Assembly: GCA_029858285.1 (NCBI GenBank)
Contig: JAOUFN010000009.1
Coordinates: forward strand, 1 to 64,000
DNA length: 64,000 bases
Direction: 5' to 3'
From: Nitrospirota bacterium
GTDB lineage: Bacteria; Nitrospirota; JACRHL01
The notes beneath the pieces were generated by a model. It had not been told where the DNA came from. It searched no databases and was given only the letters and a program-made list of their open reading frames with translations. The translations under genes and the position numbers were made by a program. Shown here piece after piece: positions 26,505 through 35,779 of this stretch. The first letter of the stretch is position 1. The number at the start of each line of letters is the position of its first letter.

Positions 26505-27764
26505 TCAGAATTTCATGCCACCCATCAACCACATCTTGGTGACGTCGGTCCTGGCGGGATCGTCGGCACTGAAGGCTGCGTACTTGGCGGTCACGGTGTA
26601 GATCTCGCCGACCTCGTAGGAGACCTGGCCATCCAGTTCGGTGCCTGGATCCAGCGCGCCAGCGGCGTCTGCTGCAAAGGTGTGGTACACCAGCATGCCT
26701 TGCAGCTTTTCACCGTTGTGGCCAGCCGCCACCCATGTGTCCACCAGGCCGTTCTGACCGTTGCCACCCACCAGCACATCCGCCCAGCCGTTAAAGGCGT
26801 GGTTGGTGCCCGTGGGGGTGGTGAAGCCAGTGGCCCCCGGACCCGCTCCGGTGTCGCCTTCCATCAACTCGTAGCCCGCCTTGATGAAGTTGGAGGACAC
26901 GGCAACGCCAGCCTCCAGCGCCATGTAACCCGCGCTGTCCCGGCCGGAGTTCATGTACTCACCCTGGGTGGCGTATTCGCCGGTGAGCAGAACCTGCAAC
27001 GATTCGCTCACCGGGATGCGGCCGTTGTAACGCACGCCCATGGTCTGCCACCCCAGCGTGCCGCTGTTGGGGTTGGTGGTGCTGTTGCTCTGGGTGTCGA
27101 TCTGGTACAGGTAGGCGCTGACGCTGTGCGTGTCGTGCCAATAGTTGAGGTGCAGGACGTTGCTGTCGCTGATGTCCGCGTTGCCCCCAAGGACGGTGTT
27201 CAGGTTCCACAGCCGGGCGTAGGTGGCGGTGAGGCTTTCCATGGGCTTGAACTGCACCAGGGCGCCGTCGTAGGTCTGCTCGTTCTGGCGCCACCCCACG
27301 TTGCCGATGTGGCGGTCGTTGTCGAGCTGGATGCGCTGGTTACCTACGCGCACAGTCAGGTTCTCCATGCCCTCGAAAGACACATAGGCCTGATTGACCT
27401 CGTTGCCCTCGGGGTCAAGTACCCGGGCGTAGCCCGCGCCGCGACCGTTGCCGTCATTGTAGTTGTCGCCGTCAATCTGGGCGACATTCTGCAATTCCAG
27501 GAACATGCGCAGACCGTGGATGTCACCGGTCTTGTACCCCAGGCGGGTGCGAAGGGTGGAGGCGTTGGCATCGGCGGTGGCCGGGTTGCCGTCGTCCACA
27601 TTCTCGTAGCGGTAACGGATGTCGACGGACGTCATGCCCTGGGTCAGCGCTTCGGTAGCCCCTTCCGCGCTGGCGGTCGCCGGGGTAAAGACGGTGGCCG
27701 ATGCCAGCCCCAGCGCCAGGGCCAGGGCAGTAGTCAGGGCGGGAGAGGAAAACCTCCGGTTCAT
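26505..27764 (-). CDS. Alginate-export-type outer-membrane porin, copy 2
   Basis: This 419-residue protein has a signal peptide (ALTTALALALGLASATVFTP, cleavage near TASAEG). The mature start is TSVDIRYRYENVDDGN, followed by STLRTRLGYKTGDIHGLRMF, VRVGNQRIQLDNDRHIGNVG and TNHAFNGWADVLVGG. It ends in KMWLMGGMKF with the terminal Phe of an outer-membrane barrel. Both porins share the NHAFNGW motif and the G-R/N-Q-R-x-x-x-D-N-x-R-H-I-G block. AGGAGG lies 6 bases before the ATG, so this copy is probably strongly translated. A promoter candidate lies about 80 bases upstream. Confidence 0.88.
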   Translation of the reverse strand: MNRRFSSPALTTALALALGLASATVFTPATASAEGATEALTQGMTSVDIRYRYENVDDGNPATADANASTLRTRLGYKTGDIHGLRMFLELQNVAQIDGDNYNDGNGRGAGYARVLDPEGNEVNQAYVSFEGMENLTVRVGNQRIQLDNDRHIGNVGWRQNEQTYDGALVQFKPMESLTATYARLWNLNTVLGGNADISDSNVLHLNYWHDTHSVSAYLYQIDTQSNSTTNPNSGTLGWQTMGVRYNGRIPVSESLQVLLTGEYATQGEYMNSGRDSAGYMALEAGVAVSSNFIKAGYELMEGDTGAGPGATGFTTPTGTNHAFNGWADVLVGGNGQNGLVDTWVAAGHNGEKLQGMLVYHTFAADAAGALDPGTELDGQVSYEVGEIYTVTAKYAAFSADDPARTDVTKMWLMGGMKF

Positions 27765-27841
27765 GGTGCAGCCTCCTTGCTGTTGTTTGCGCCGACAGAC
27801 GATCCATGTCGCTCTGTCGCGGCGCGCCGTTTGCGGCGTGT

Positions 27842-27869
27842 TATATAACGGGAGCGGGGTTAAAGACAA
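27842..27869 (-). promoter_or_regulatory. Sigma70-like promoter for porin copy 2
   Basis: On the minus strand TTGTCT (27869-27864) and TATATA (27847-27842) are spaced by 16 bases, placing the start of transcription about 70 bases ahead of the porin ATG. The 5' leader holds a 7-bp inverted repeat CGACAGA/TCTGTCG at about 27792-27819. Confidence 0.5.
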
Positions 27870-28093
27870 ATATCCGGGCAAGAAAAAAATGCCCCTGACG
27901 GGTTCGGTCGGGTTGGCAATCTGTACTTTTCCGATGCTTCGGACTGGCGGCGTGGCCGCATGTCGATTCCCTCTTCCTGGGTGGGAGGGCATAGCCTCCC
28001 GCGTGCCCTACTTGTCGGAACGGCAGTCATCAAACACAAGGAAATTCCAGAATTTTCCCGCCCCCTTGGCGACCTTGCGGGCGGGGAGGGAAA

Positions 28094-28119
28094 CCGCCAT
28101 GATGGTCACATCATGGCGG
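28094..28119 (+). promoter_or_regulatory. Perfect 11-bp inverted repeat at the P-type ATPase start
   Basis: CCGCCATGATG (28094-28104) and CATCATGGCGG (28109-28119) are perfectly complementary with a GTCA loop. The right arm contains the ATG at 28113 used here as the start of the ATPase. As RNA it would bury that start codon; as DNA it could be a palindromic operator. The remaining 27765-28093 upstream holds the divergent porin promoter and no gene. Confidence 0.5.
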
Positions 28120-30857
28120 ACCACATGCCATCGTTGCCCGCTACGCCGCACGCTATGCCAGGGCAGGGGGTCCTTGCGGCCCTAGGTCGTGAGGCGGGTC
28201 TCTCGGTTCAGGAAGCAGGGCAGAGGCAGGCCCGATACGGCCTCAACCGGCTTCCACGGCGGCCCCTGCCAGGGGTGACGGCCATCTTTCTGCGCCAGTT
28301 CCGCTCGCCACTGATCTACATCCTGGGGGTTGCCGCCGGGATATCCCTGGCTATCGGAGATTTGATCGACGCGGGGTTCATCGTGGCGGTTCTGCTGATC
28401 AACGCGGTGGTCGGAACCTTTCAGGAGTACAGCGCGGGGAGAAGCGCCGAGGCGTTGCAGGGGCTGGTGCCGGCTCGCGCCACGGTGCTGCGGGATGGCG
28501 AAGCGGAGGAGGTGGATGCCGTTGGTCTGGTGCCGGGGGATGTCGTGCTGCTGGCCTCCGGTACCCGGGTGCCTGCCGATCTGCGCCTTCTGGCCGGACA
28601 TGACTTACGTGTGGACGAAGCCCTTCTAACGGGGGAGTCGCTTCCGGTGGACAAGTTCCCCGACCGGGTTTTGGCAGCGGAGACCCCGGTTGCGGAGCGC
28701 CGCAACATGGCGTTTTCGGGCACCATCGTGGTTAGCGGGCGAGGGCGTGGTGTGGTAGTGGGAACTGGCATGTCCACCCAGATTGGGGGCATTGCCAGCG
28801 CCATGCTGACCGGTCCGGACGCGCCACCCCCTCTGGTGTTGCGGATGCACCGTTTTACCCTGCGCATCGGCCTGCTGATTGGCGTCGCAACGTTGGCCAT
28901 GGGGGGTGCGGCGCTGGCTCGGGGGTTGCCCCTCCACGACGTGTTTATGATGGCTGTGGCGCTGGCGGTGGGGGCGATCCCCGAGGGACTTCCGGTGGCC
29001 CTCACCGTGGCCCTCGCCGTGGGCATGCGGCGCATGGCCACACGCAACGTGGTGGTACGCGAACTGGTGGCGGTAGAGGCCTTGGGCTCCTGCACCCTGA
29101 TCGCCACCGACAAGACCGGTACCCTCACCGCAAATGATCTGACGGTACACCGGATTGCCTTTGCCATGGGACCCTGCTGGGAAGTCACAGGCTCAGGTCT
29201 CGATCTGGAGGGTGGTATTTTGCCACCTCCTTCAGAAATTCCAGAGGCCTGGAGCTCTGCGTTGACCCGCTTGTGCCGAGCGGGACTGCTGTGCAACGAG
29301 GCTACCCTGGTGCACCGTGATGGCCATTGGCGGGGCCGGGGTGACAGTGTGGACGTGGCGTTGCTGGTGCTGGGACGTAAGGATGGGCTGACCGAAGTGG
29401 AACTGGCGCGGAACCATCCGTTGTTGGCGTCCATCCCGTTTGAATCCGAGCGGCGTTTTGCCGCCACGTTACACAGCGATGGCGACAGTGTTCTGGCCTG
29501 CGTGAAGGGCGCTGCCGAGCAGGTGGTGCCCATGTGCAGCACCGCACTGAGGCGGGACGGCGAGGTGCCCATCGACCAGGCAGCGCTGTTTGGCCGGGTG
29601 GAGGAACTGGCGCAAGATGGATTTCGGGTGCTGGCGCTGGCCGAAGGAGTTCCGACCCGCTCCGATCCCCACGACTTTGCCGAGGCCCACCTGTCGGGGC
29701 TGGTGTTCCTGGGTCTGGTAGGGTTGATCGACCCGCTGCGCCCGGAAGTGCGGCCTGCGCTGGATGCCTGCCGCCATTCCGGGGTGAAAACGGTGATGAT
29801 TACTGGTGACCATCCTGCCACGGCGCTGGCCATTGCCCGTGATCTGGGCATGGCGGAATATCCGGAGCAGGTGGTAACCGGGGTACAACTCGCCGAGGCG
29901 GAGGCGGTGGGGGAGGAGGCGCTGGATGCGCTGGTCGCCCGCACCCCGGTGTTTGCGCGGGTGGAGCCGGGACAAAAACTCGCCATCGTGGTTGCGCTGG
30001 GTCGCCAAGGACATTTTGTGGCGGTGACCGGCGACGGGGCCAATGACGCCCCGGCCCTGCGCGCCGCACACGTAGGCGTAGCCATGGGACGTGGCGGCAC
30101 CGACGTGGCCCGCGAGGCCAGCGATCTGGTGGTGGCGGACGACAATTTCGCCACCATCGTGGCCGGGGTGGAAGAGGGCCGCGTGGCTTACAACAATGTA
30201 CGCAAGGTGGTGAATCTGCTGATTGCCACCGGTATGGGGGAACTGGTGTTGTTCTTCCTGGCTCTTCTGTCGGGCATGCCGTTGCCCCTGCTGCCTGCGC
30301 AATTATTGTGGCTGAATTTGGTGACCAACGGCATTCAGGATGTGGCGCTGGCGTTCGAACCGGCCGAAGGCGATGAACTGAACCGCCCCCCGCGACCTCC
30401 GCGGGAACCCATGTTCGAGCGGGTGATGAGGCGCCGCGTGGTACTTACCGCCCTGGTTGTGGGGGGGGTGGCGTGGGGGCTGTTCCGGTTTTTGCTGGAC
30501 TCCGGAATGCTTCTGGATGAAGCCCGCAACGTGACGTTGCTGCTGATGGTTCTGTTCGAGAACGTATACGCGCTCTGCTGCCGCTCCGAGTCGCGTTCGG
30601 TGTTTTTCCACAACCCGTTGCGCAATCCATTACTTCTGTTCGGGATTTTGGCGGCACAACTGATACACATTGCCGCCCTCTACATTCCGCTGATGCAGAC
30701 CGTGTTGCGGGTGCAGCCGGTCCGCCTGGATCTGTGGCTGACCCTGGTGGGTATGTCCCTGTTATTGCTGGGGGCCGTCGAATTCGACAAGTGGTTGGGG
30801 CGGGGGCGCAGCCGACCCCATCAGGATGGCCACGTTACCGGTGGGAACCCTACGTAG
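28113..30857 (+). CDS. P-type cation-transporting ATPase (calcium-type, P2)
   Basis: This pump of about 914 residues has all P-type motifs. ALLTGESLPVDK is the actuator loop, GAIPEGLPVALTVALAVGMR the M4 ion site, and DKTGTLT holds the phosphorylated Asp. VKGAAEQVV lies in the nucleotide domain, followed by MITGDHPATALA and TGDGANDAPALRAAHVG. PEGLP in M4 and LLWLNLVTNGIQDVALAFEP in M6 place it with P2-type (SERCA/PMR1-like) pumps. The N-terminal cation-ATPase domain (AALGREAGLSVQEAGQRQAR) begins near residue 22. The start is unclear because no ribosome binding site precedes 28113 and the frame is open back to 27960. Calcium export is the most likely role; sodium or manganese is possible. Confidence 0.9.
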   Translation: MADHMPSLPATPHAMPGQGVLAALGREAGLSVQEAGQRQARYGLNRLPRRPLPGVTAIFLRQFRSPLIYILGVAAGISLAIGDLIDAGFIVAVLLINAVVGTFQEYSAGRSAEALQGLVPARATVLRDGEAEEVDAVGLVPGDVVLLASGTRVPADLRLLAGHDLRVDEALLTGESLPVDKFPDRVLAAETPVAERRNMAFSGTIVVSGRGRGVVVGTGMSTQIGGIASAMLTGPDAPPPLVLRMHRFTLRIGLLIGVATLAMGGAALARGLPLHDVFMMAVALAVGAIPEGLPVALTVALAVGMRRMATRNVVVRELVAVEALGSCTLIATDKTGTLTANDLTVHRIAFAMGPCWEVTGSGLDLEGGILPPPSEIPEAWSSALTRLCRAGLLCNEATLVHRDGHWRGRGDSVDVALLVLGRKDGLTEVELARNHPLLASIPFESERRFAATLHSDGDSVLACVKGAAEQVVPMCSTALRRDGEVPIDQAALFGRVEELAQDGFRVLALAEGVPTRSDPHDFAEAHLSGLVFLGLVGLIDPLRPEVRPALDACRHSGVKTVMITGDHPATALAIARDLGMAEYPEQVVTGVQLAEAEAVGEEALDALVARTPVFARVEPGQKLAIVVALGRQGHFVAVTGDGANDAPALRAAHVGVAMGRGGTDVAREASDLVVADDNFATIVAGVEEGRVAYNNVRKVVNLLIATGMGELVLFFLALLSGMPLPLLPAQLLWLNLVTNGIQDVALAFEPAEGDELNRPPRPPREPMFERVMRRRVVLTALVVGGVAWGLFRFLLDSGMLLDEARNVTLLLMVLFENVYALCCRSESRSVFFHNPLRNPLLLFGILAAQLIHIAALYIPLMQTVLRVQPVRLDLWLTLVGMSLLLLGAVEFDKWLGRGRSRPHQDGHVTGGNPT

Positions 30858-31395
30858 GCCATGGCTGATGGTTGCGAATGTACTCGCCGTCCTTGAACTC
30901 GGAAAAAAAATAGGGGACGTAGGGATGGACCACCTCCTCGCCCGAATCGTCAGCTTCGAGGCTGGTCTGCGCGGCGTAGGTGACCTGCATGGATTCGTGC
31001 ACAAGCACGTGATACCACGGCTGTTCTCGCTCCGGCTGGGTCTGGTTGGCGCTGTACCACGTGTCGTCCGCGCGGCACACGGGATCCAGTTCCACCACCA
31101 CGCCGCGGTATCCGTAGCGTTTGTGGCGCACCACCTGTCCGGGGCGAAAGCACGGACCTTCTCCACCTCCCGCCGTGACCACTGCGGGCAGTAGGGAGCC
31201 ACCCCACAGGTGCTCGGCGAGCATCCGGTTGATGCGTTGGACGGTGCCCGTATCGGGAGGATCGGGAAGCTGTTCCAGGGCAATGGTCAGTTCCGGCCCG
31301 AACGCGGCCAGAGCATCCAGCACCGTGTCACGAACAGTAGGTGTGGGGTCGTCCAGCAACTTGATCAGGTGGGGCAGTTGCGACTGTTCCAGCAT
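30850..31395 (-). CDS. SirB1-N/HEAT plus HspQ (YccV) fusion protein
   Basis: The protein has 181 residues in two parts. Residues 1-65 are a HEAT-like helical pair (LPHLIKLLDDPTPTVRDTVL, AAFGPELTIALEQL) like the N-terminus of SirB1-type proteins. Residues about 80-180 are the hemimethylated-DNA-binding YccV/HspQ domain (FRPGQVVRHKRYGYRGVVVE, then PWYHVLVHES and TYAAQTSLE, ending with HPYVPYFFSEF). In enterics HspQ is a Lon-related specificity factor that also binds hemimethylated DNA. The transglutaminase-like core usually linking these parts in SirB1 relatives is missing. The gene converges with the ATPase and overlaps its end by 8 bases. Confidence 0.75.
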   Translation of the reverse strand: MLEQSQLPHLIKLLDDPTPTVRDTVLDALAAFGPELTIALEQLPDPPDTGTVQRINRMLAEHLWGGSLLPAVVTAGGGEGPCFRPGQVVRHKRYGYRGVVVELDPVCRADDTWYSANQTQPEREQPWYHVLVHESMQVTYAAQTSLEADDSGEEVVHPYVPYFFSEFKDGEYIRNHQPWPT

Positions 31396-31517
31396 GGTGA
31401 TTCGGCTCCGTAACCCATTCTCGATTGCGGACAGTCGGCGCGGGTCGTGGCAGGGCGCAGAACGCCCCCCGCGCCCCTTGGGCGCCGCCTTTCCGGCTGT
31501 CTCCCGATTTGTATTAC

Positions 31518-34193
31518 TTATCGGCTGGGCGGCGGGGTGGCATGAGCCCCGGAGGGGTCGGTGGCATCGGCCTGGGGGGAGGTTTCCTTGCGAGCCAGAA
31601 GGGTGTCCACCAGCGCCAGCAGGGAGAGCACGTCCACCGGTTTGGTGATGTAATCATCAAAGCCGGCCACGAGACCATTTTTGACAGCTTCGGGGAAGCC
31701 GTCGGCACTCACGGCCACCACCGGTGTGGAGCGGGTGGCCGGGTGGGCACGCAGTTGCCGGAGCACATCAAAACCGCTCTGGTCGGGCAGGTTGATGTCC
31801 AGCAGAATTAGTCCGGGCCGGTGGGTGATGGCAGATTGGATGCCCGAAGCCCCGTCCTTGGCACATAGCACACTGGTGTTGCTGCGGGATTCCAGGATGC
31901 GGCGCATGAGGATGGTGTTCTGGGTGTTGTCCTCCACGTACAGTACCGTGCTCCGGGGTCTTTCTTGGGTCGGATTGGATGGTGGAGCCGATTGTGGCTC
32001 CTTGGTTGCCAAATTTGTAGCAGTGAGACCGGGGGGGGAAGCTTTTTGGGCTGTCGCGTCCGGCGGGGCGGAAGGGAAGGTGATCCAGAAGCGGCTCCCG
32101 TGTTCCGGGCGGCTCTCGAAGCGGAGGTATCCGCCCATAAGTTCTGTCAGTCCGCGGGTGATCACCAGTCCGATGCCGGTGCCCTCCACCGGGGTGCTTT
32201 CCGCTCCCAGGCGGTTGAACGGCTCGAATAGCCGGGATTGGAGCTTTTCCGGGATGCCACGACCGTTATCGCCCACTTCCAGTGTTACGTGGCCGGTGTC
32301 GGGGTCGCTACTGCATCCGATCCAGGCCTCTCCCCCCGGATGGTTGTACTTGATGGCGTTGGATACCAGGTTGATGAGCACCTGGCGCAGGCGGGTAGGA
32401 TCTACCAGGATGGTGGCTTTGGGGATGGTTTCTTCAATGGGGCGTGGGGGAATTAGGGTGACTCCAAAGCGCTCGGCCAGTGGCATCAATAGGGTGACGA
32501 TATGGTTGGAGATATCCACCACGTTCACCGATTCGACCCGCAGTCGCATATTGCCGGCCTCAATGCGTGACAGGTCGAGCACGTCGTTGATCAGTTCCAG
32601 CAGGTGATTGCCGGCTTGCAGTATCTCGCGCACGGTTTCCTCACCTGCGCCGTCCCCCCGTTCCTGGGCCTCGGCCTCGGCGAGTTGGGCGAACCCCAGA
32701 ATGGCGTTGAGTGGGGTGCGTAGTTCGTGGCTCATGCGCGACAGAAATTCCCCCTTGGCGCGGTTGGCGGCCTCGGCTTCATGGGTGGCGGCCTGCAATT
32801 CGGCGGTGCGTTCCCGCACCCGGTTTTCCATCTCCTCCACGGCTTGTAACAGGGAGTATTCGGCCAGCTTCTGGTCGGTGACGTCGCGCATGGAACCCTG
32901 AATCCCTGTCCCTCCTGTGGGATGTTGCCAGCGCTGTGCATGCACCGACACCCACCGCTGGGTGCCGTCTTGACGCAATACCGGGATAATCATGTTGCGT
33001 ACCCTGCCTCCCTCGGTTTCGAGTCGCTGTTCCAAATGGGCAACCTGTTCCGGGCGGGCGCACAGGTCGGCAAAGGGGCGATTCAACAGCCGGGTGGCGG
33101 GCTGATTGAACAGGCTGGTGGCGGAGGGAGAAATCCAGCGGATGGAGCCGTTTTCCGCGACACGGAATACGGTGTCCTGGAGGCTGTTGAGCAAGTCAGC
33201 CTTGTCCTGCTCCGATTCTCTGAGCCGGGACTCGGAGGCGATTTTCTCGGTAATATCGGTGACGCTGCCCACATAACCGCTAATGCGGCCCTGCCCGTCT
33301 ACTACCGCATCAGCCTGCCCAAGTACCCAGGTGACGGCGCCGTCGGGACGCCGGAAACGGTATTCGGCGTGGAACGGGGTGCGGTTGGTGGCTGCCTCCC
33401 GCCACAGTCGAAATACCCGCTCGCGGTCATCGGGGTGCAGGGCATCACTCCAGCCGTCAATGGCCGCTTCTGCCTGGGTAAGGCCAGTGATCTGGCACCA
33501 GCGTTCGTTGACGTACAGGCAATGTCCGTTTGTGTCGGTGTGGTAGGCCCCCACCGGAATGGCGCGGGCAAGCATGCGGAACAGGGCCTCGGCCTCAGTG
33601 CGGATGCGGGCTGCTTCTTGTTCTCTGCTGATATCGCGTACCACAGTCACATACAGTGGGGTATCGTCGGCGTGGCTTGGAGTGAGGGTAATGGAGGCGG
33701 GAAATTTGTGGCCGTCACCACGTTGCATCTCCATTTCCATGCTGGCCGGTTCGCGGAAACCGGCACTTACCAGTTCTTGCATGGCGTGGTGGTGCCCTTC
33801 GCGGTCCCCAGGAGGCACCAGAAGAGTGCAGGAACGGCCCACCGCTTGCGCGGCGGTGAGGCCGAACATACGCTCGGCGGCGGGGTTCATCCAAGTGATA
33901 TGACAATGGCCATTGATAGTGAGCATGGCCTCGTGGGCGCCGTGCACCGCCGCTTGGGCGTGGCCCCGGTTCATGCGCATCGCCCGCCGCAGCGGCACGC
34001 CCACCGACCACCATAGCAGGGGCGAGGCCAGTAGTGCCAAGAGCAGCACGCGCCACGCCAGCGCCGCGCCACCGACGGGCGCAGAACTTCTGGGCAGCAC
34101 CAGTGCCACCGCCTCGGCCAAGGCCACGCCGCCCAGTAATGCCACCACCAGCCGGAAATTCACCCGCGGAGGGGTGAGGGAATTCCGTGTCAT
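31518..34193 (-). CDS. Membrane-bound multi-PAS hybrid histidine kinase
   Basis: This 891-residue protein has two N-terminal membrane helices (about 12-30 and 42-62) with almost no periplasmic loop. Three PAS domains follow: about 75-200 (LTINGHCHITWMNPAAERMF), 205-325 (GAYHTDTNGHCLYVNERWCQ) and 340-460. A coiled coil leads to HisKA with FLSRMSHELRTPLNAILGF, and HATPase_c has NLVSNAIKYNHPGG, DNGRGIP and GTGIGLVITRGL. The C-terminal receiver has Asp in LILLDINLPDQSG and Lys in YITKPVD. Its H-box is of the classic SHELRTP type, unlike the other two kinases here, so it belongs to another lineage. GGAAGG precedes the ATG. Confidence 0.92.
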   Translation of the reverse strand: MTRNSLTPPRVNFRLVVALLGGVALAEAVALVLPRSSAPVGGAALAWRVLLLALLASPLLWWSVGVPLRRAMRMNRGHAQAAVHGAHEAMLTINGHCHITWMNPAAERMFGLTAAQAVGRSCTLLVPPGDREGHHHAMQELVSAGFREPASMEMEMQRGDGHKFPASITLTPSHADDTPLYVTVVRDISREQEAARIRTEAEALFRMLARAIPVGAYHTDTNGHCLYVNERWCQITGLTQAEAAIDGWSDALHPDDRERVFRLWREAATNRTPFHAEYRFRRPDGAVTWVLGQADAVVDGQGRISGYVGSVTDITEKIASESRLRESEQDKADLLNSLQDTVFRVAENGSIRWISPSATSLFNQPATRLLNRPFADLCARPEQVAHLEQRLETEGGRVRNMIIPVLRQDGTQRWVSVHAQRWQHPTGGTGIQGSMRDVTDQKLAEYSLLQAVEEMENRVRERTAELQAATHEAEAANRAKGEFLSRMSHELRTPLNAILGFAQLAEAEAQERGDGAGEETVREILQAGNHLLELINDVLDLSRIEAGNMRLRVESVNVVDISNHIVTLLMPLAERFGVTLIPPRPIEETIPKATILVDPTRLRQVLINLVSNAIKYNHPGGEAWIGCSSDPDTGHVTLEVGDNGRGIPEKLQSRLFEPFNRLGAESTPVEGTGIGLVITRGLTELMGGYLRFESRPEHGSRFWITFPSAPPDATAQKASPPGLTATNLATKEPQSAPPSNPTQERPRSTVLYVEDNTQNTILMRRILESRSNTSVLCAKDGASGIQSAITHRPGLILLDINLPDQSGFDVLRQLRAHPATRSTPVVAVSADGFPEAVKNGLVAGFDDYITKPVDVLSLLALVDTLLARKETSPQADATDPSGAHATPPPSR

Positions 34194-34419
34194 GTGCCCC
34201 CCTTCCGGCATGTTGCCGGTTCCACACCCGCTCCCGATGGGAGCCGAGCCACCTTCGCTTACTGTGCCGCAACTCTTTCTCGTGAGCAAGGTGCTGCACT
34301 CGATCTGGCTGGTGTGAAGGTCCGGTGCCGAACGGTTTTTTCCCGCAGGACGTTGGGGGGAAGTGTGGGGGGCGTGTACCCTATGCCACGGGTGGCAGGC
34401 GCATGGAGCGGGGTAAGAC

Positions 34420-34995
34420 ATGATACGTCGGGTCTGGTTGGCGGGGTTTTTGGCTTTTGGGGTGGTGGCTGGCCCGGCCTTGGGGGCAGAACTGACGCCA
34501 CTTCCGGATGCGGGGTTGTCGGGCCATTACGGCGCGTCGGTGGGGACCGTTTCGGTGCGTGGCCTGAACGCAAATCACAAACGTCAGAGCCGCGTGGGTG
34601 GGGAACTGGAGGTGGGAGCACCGGGGCGGCCACTGCGGTTCGCGGTCGGGGTGTACCGATCAGAGAGCGGGATTGCCGTCGATGGCCTTAGTACCTCGAT
34701 AGGCGAGTTCCATCTGGGAATTTTCGAAATTTACCTACCGGGAAGCATGCACCCTTATTGGGGAGCCGGACTGGCGATGGCGCAATTGACGGTGCGCAGT
34801 GCTCTGACTGGCCAGCAGCAGCGCTACGGATGGGACCCGGGATACTGGGCGGGGGGCGGATTTACCCTTGATCTGCCCAGACGAACCTTTACCGGGCTGA
34901 ATCTGGCCTGGTCCGGGGTTCGTGTGGCCACTCCGCAGGGGAATGCGGATATCGGTGGCATGAGTCTGTCGTTGCGGGGTGGCTTGCGTTGGTGA
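34420..34995 (+). CDS. Small outer-membrane beta-barrel protein
   Basis: This 191-residue protein has a signal peptide (VWLAGFLAFGVVAGPALG, cleavage after GA). The mature part shows alternating amphipathic strands (RFAVGVYRSESG, HLGIFEIYLP, MHPYWGAGLAMAQLTV) and ends SLSLRGGLRW with a final Trp. This fits an 8-stranded OmpW/OmpA-like barrel. It diverges from the hybrid kinase gene; the space between is about 226 bases. No obvious functional residue is visible. Confidence 0.7.
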   Translation: MIRRVWLAGFLAFGVVAGPALGAELTPLPDAGLSGHYGASVGTVSVRGLNANHKRQSRVGGELEVGAPGRPLRFAVGVYRSESGIAVDGLSTSIGEFHLGIFEIYLPGSMHPYWGAGLAMAQLTVRSALTGQQQRYGWDPGYWAGGGFTLDLPRRTFTGLNLAWSGVRVATPQGNADIGGMSLSLRGGLRW

Positions 34996-35040
34996 CCGAA
35001 GGCCCGGGGTTGCGGTGGTTGGGACGGTGGGACGCCCGTA

Positions 35041-35724
35041 TCAGCGGATGTTCAGCGGGGAGTTACTGAAGTCCTTCCGTGGTCGCTCTTCCGGAGACTT
35101 GGGGGCGAGCGTTTGGGTTTTGGTGACAATGAGTTGTACCGGCAGGTCCCCGGCCTCGGTCAGGTAGCCGAAATCTTCGAAAATCTGCTTGTCGTCCACC
35201 AGTGCGATGCGGGTACACTCGTCCAGCATCCCTCCGCTCTGCATCAATGCGGAGGGTGTTTCTCCGAACACTTCTCCCTGGCCCAGCCAGTTGCCGTAGC
35301 GGTCTACCGACACGGCGCCGGTGACGAGCAGGGGGGCACCTGCCAACCGGGCCAGAGGCACTCGCTTGGCAAAACGGTCGATCTCCTTGAGCATGGCGGC
35401 GACCTGGGCATCGGCTCTGGAAACCGCTTCCAGCCGCCACGCTTCATGGGTGCGGGGGACCGGCACCAGCACAGTCTTGCCTGCCCGCAATGCCTCGCGG
35501 CGGGCTTCCAGTGTGACATCGTCCGCAGTAATGACTACGGTGGCGGCGGTATGCCAGGCAGGTTCTTCCGTCAGACGTGCGGTGGCGACTTCCAGTGCGC
35601 GGAACGACGGAATGCGGGCAAAGCAGGGACGCGGCACCATGGTCAGGTGGTAGTCGCTGAGGTATTTCCACAGCCATTTTCGCAATTCGTCCTTGCTTCT
35701 GAAGTGATACGGGATGACGACCAT
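35041..35724 (-). CDS. 5-formyltetrahydrofolate cyclo-ligase-like protein
   Basis: This 227-residue protein resembles the MTHFS/YgfA family: a helical start with KDELRKWLWKYLSDYHLTMV, then LEARREALRAGKTVLVPVPR (the AGK-x-V-x-x-P core) and DRYGNWLGQGE for the nucleotide/folate loop. In true cyclo-ligases this last motif is G-x-G-x-G-x-Y-D, and here it is changed to GNWLGQGEVFGE, so it may belong to a non-canonical subgroup (MTHFSD-like). It would convert 5-formyl-THF to 5,10-methenyl-THF if active. No Shine-Dalgarno precedes the ATG. In many proteobacteria 6S RNA lies directly upstream of this gene. Confidence 0.65.
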   Translation of the reverse strand: MVVIPYHFRSKDELRKWLWKYLSDYHLTMVPRPCFARIPSFRALEVATARLTEEPAWHTAATVVITADDVTLEARREALRAGKTVLVPVPRTHEAWRLEAVSRADAQVAAMLKEIDRFAKRVPLARLAGAPLLVTGAVSVDRYGNWLGQGEVFGETPSALMQSGGMLDECTRIALVDDKQIFEDFGYLTEAGDLPVQLIVTKTQTLAPKSPEERPRKDFSNSPLNIR

Positions 35725-35779
35725 CTGGCAGTTTCAGTCCACGGTGAGGGTGATGGGCGAGAGGGGAGACGGTGATCCG

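Noticed and set aside
28040-28112. Manganese (yybP-ykoY) riboswitch upstream of the P-type ATPase
   Set aside because: The conserved four-way loop sequences of that class are not present; only a simple perfect hairpin is seen.
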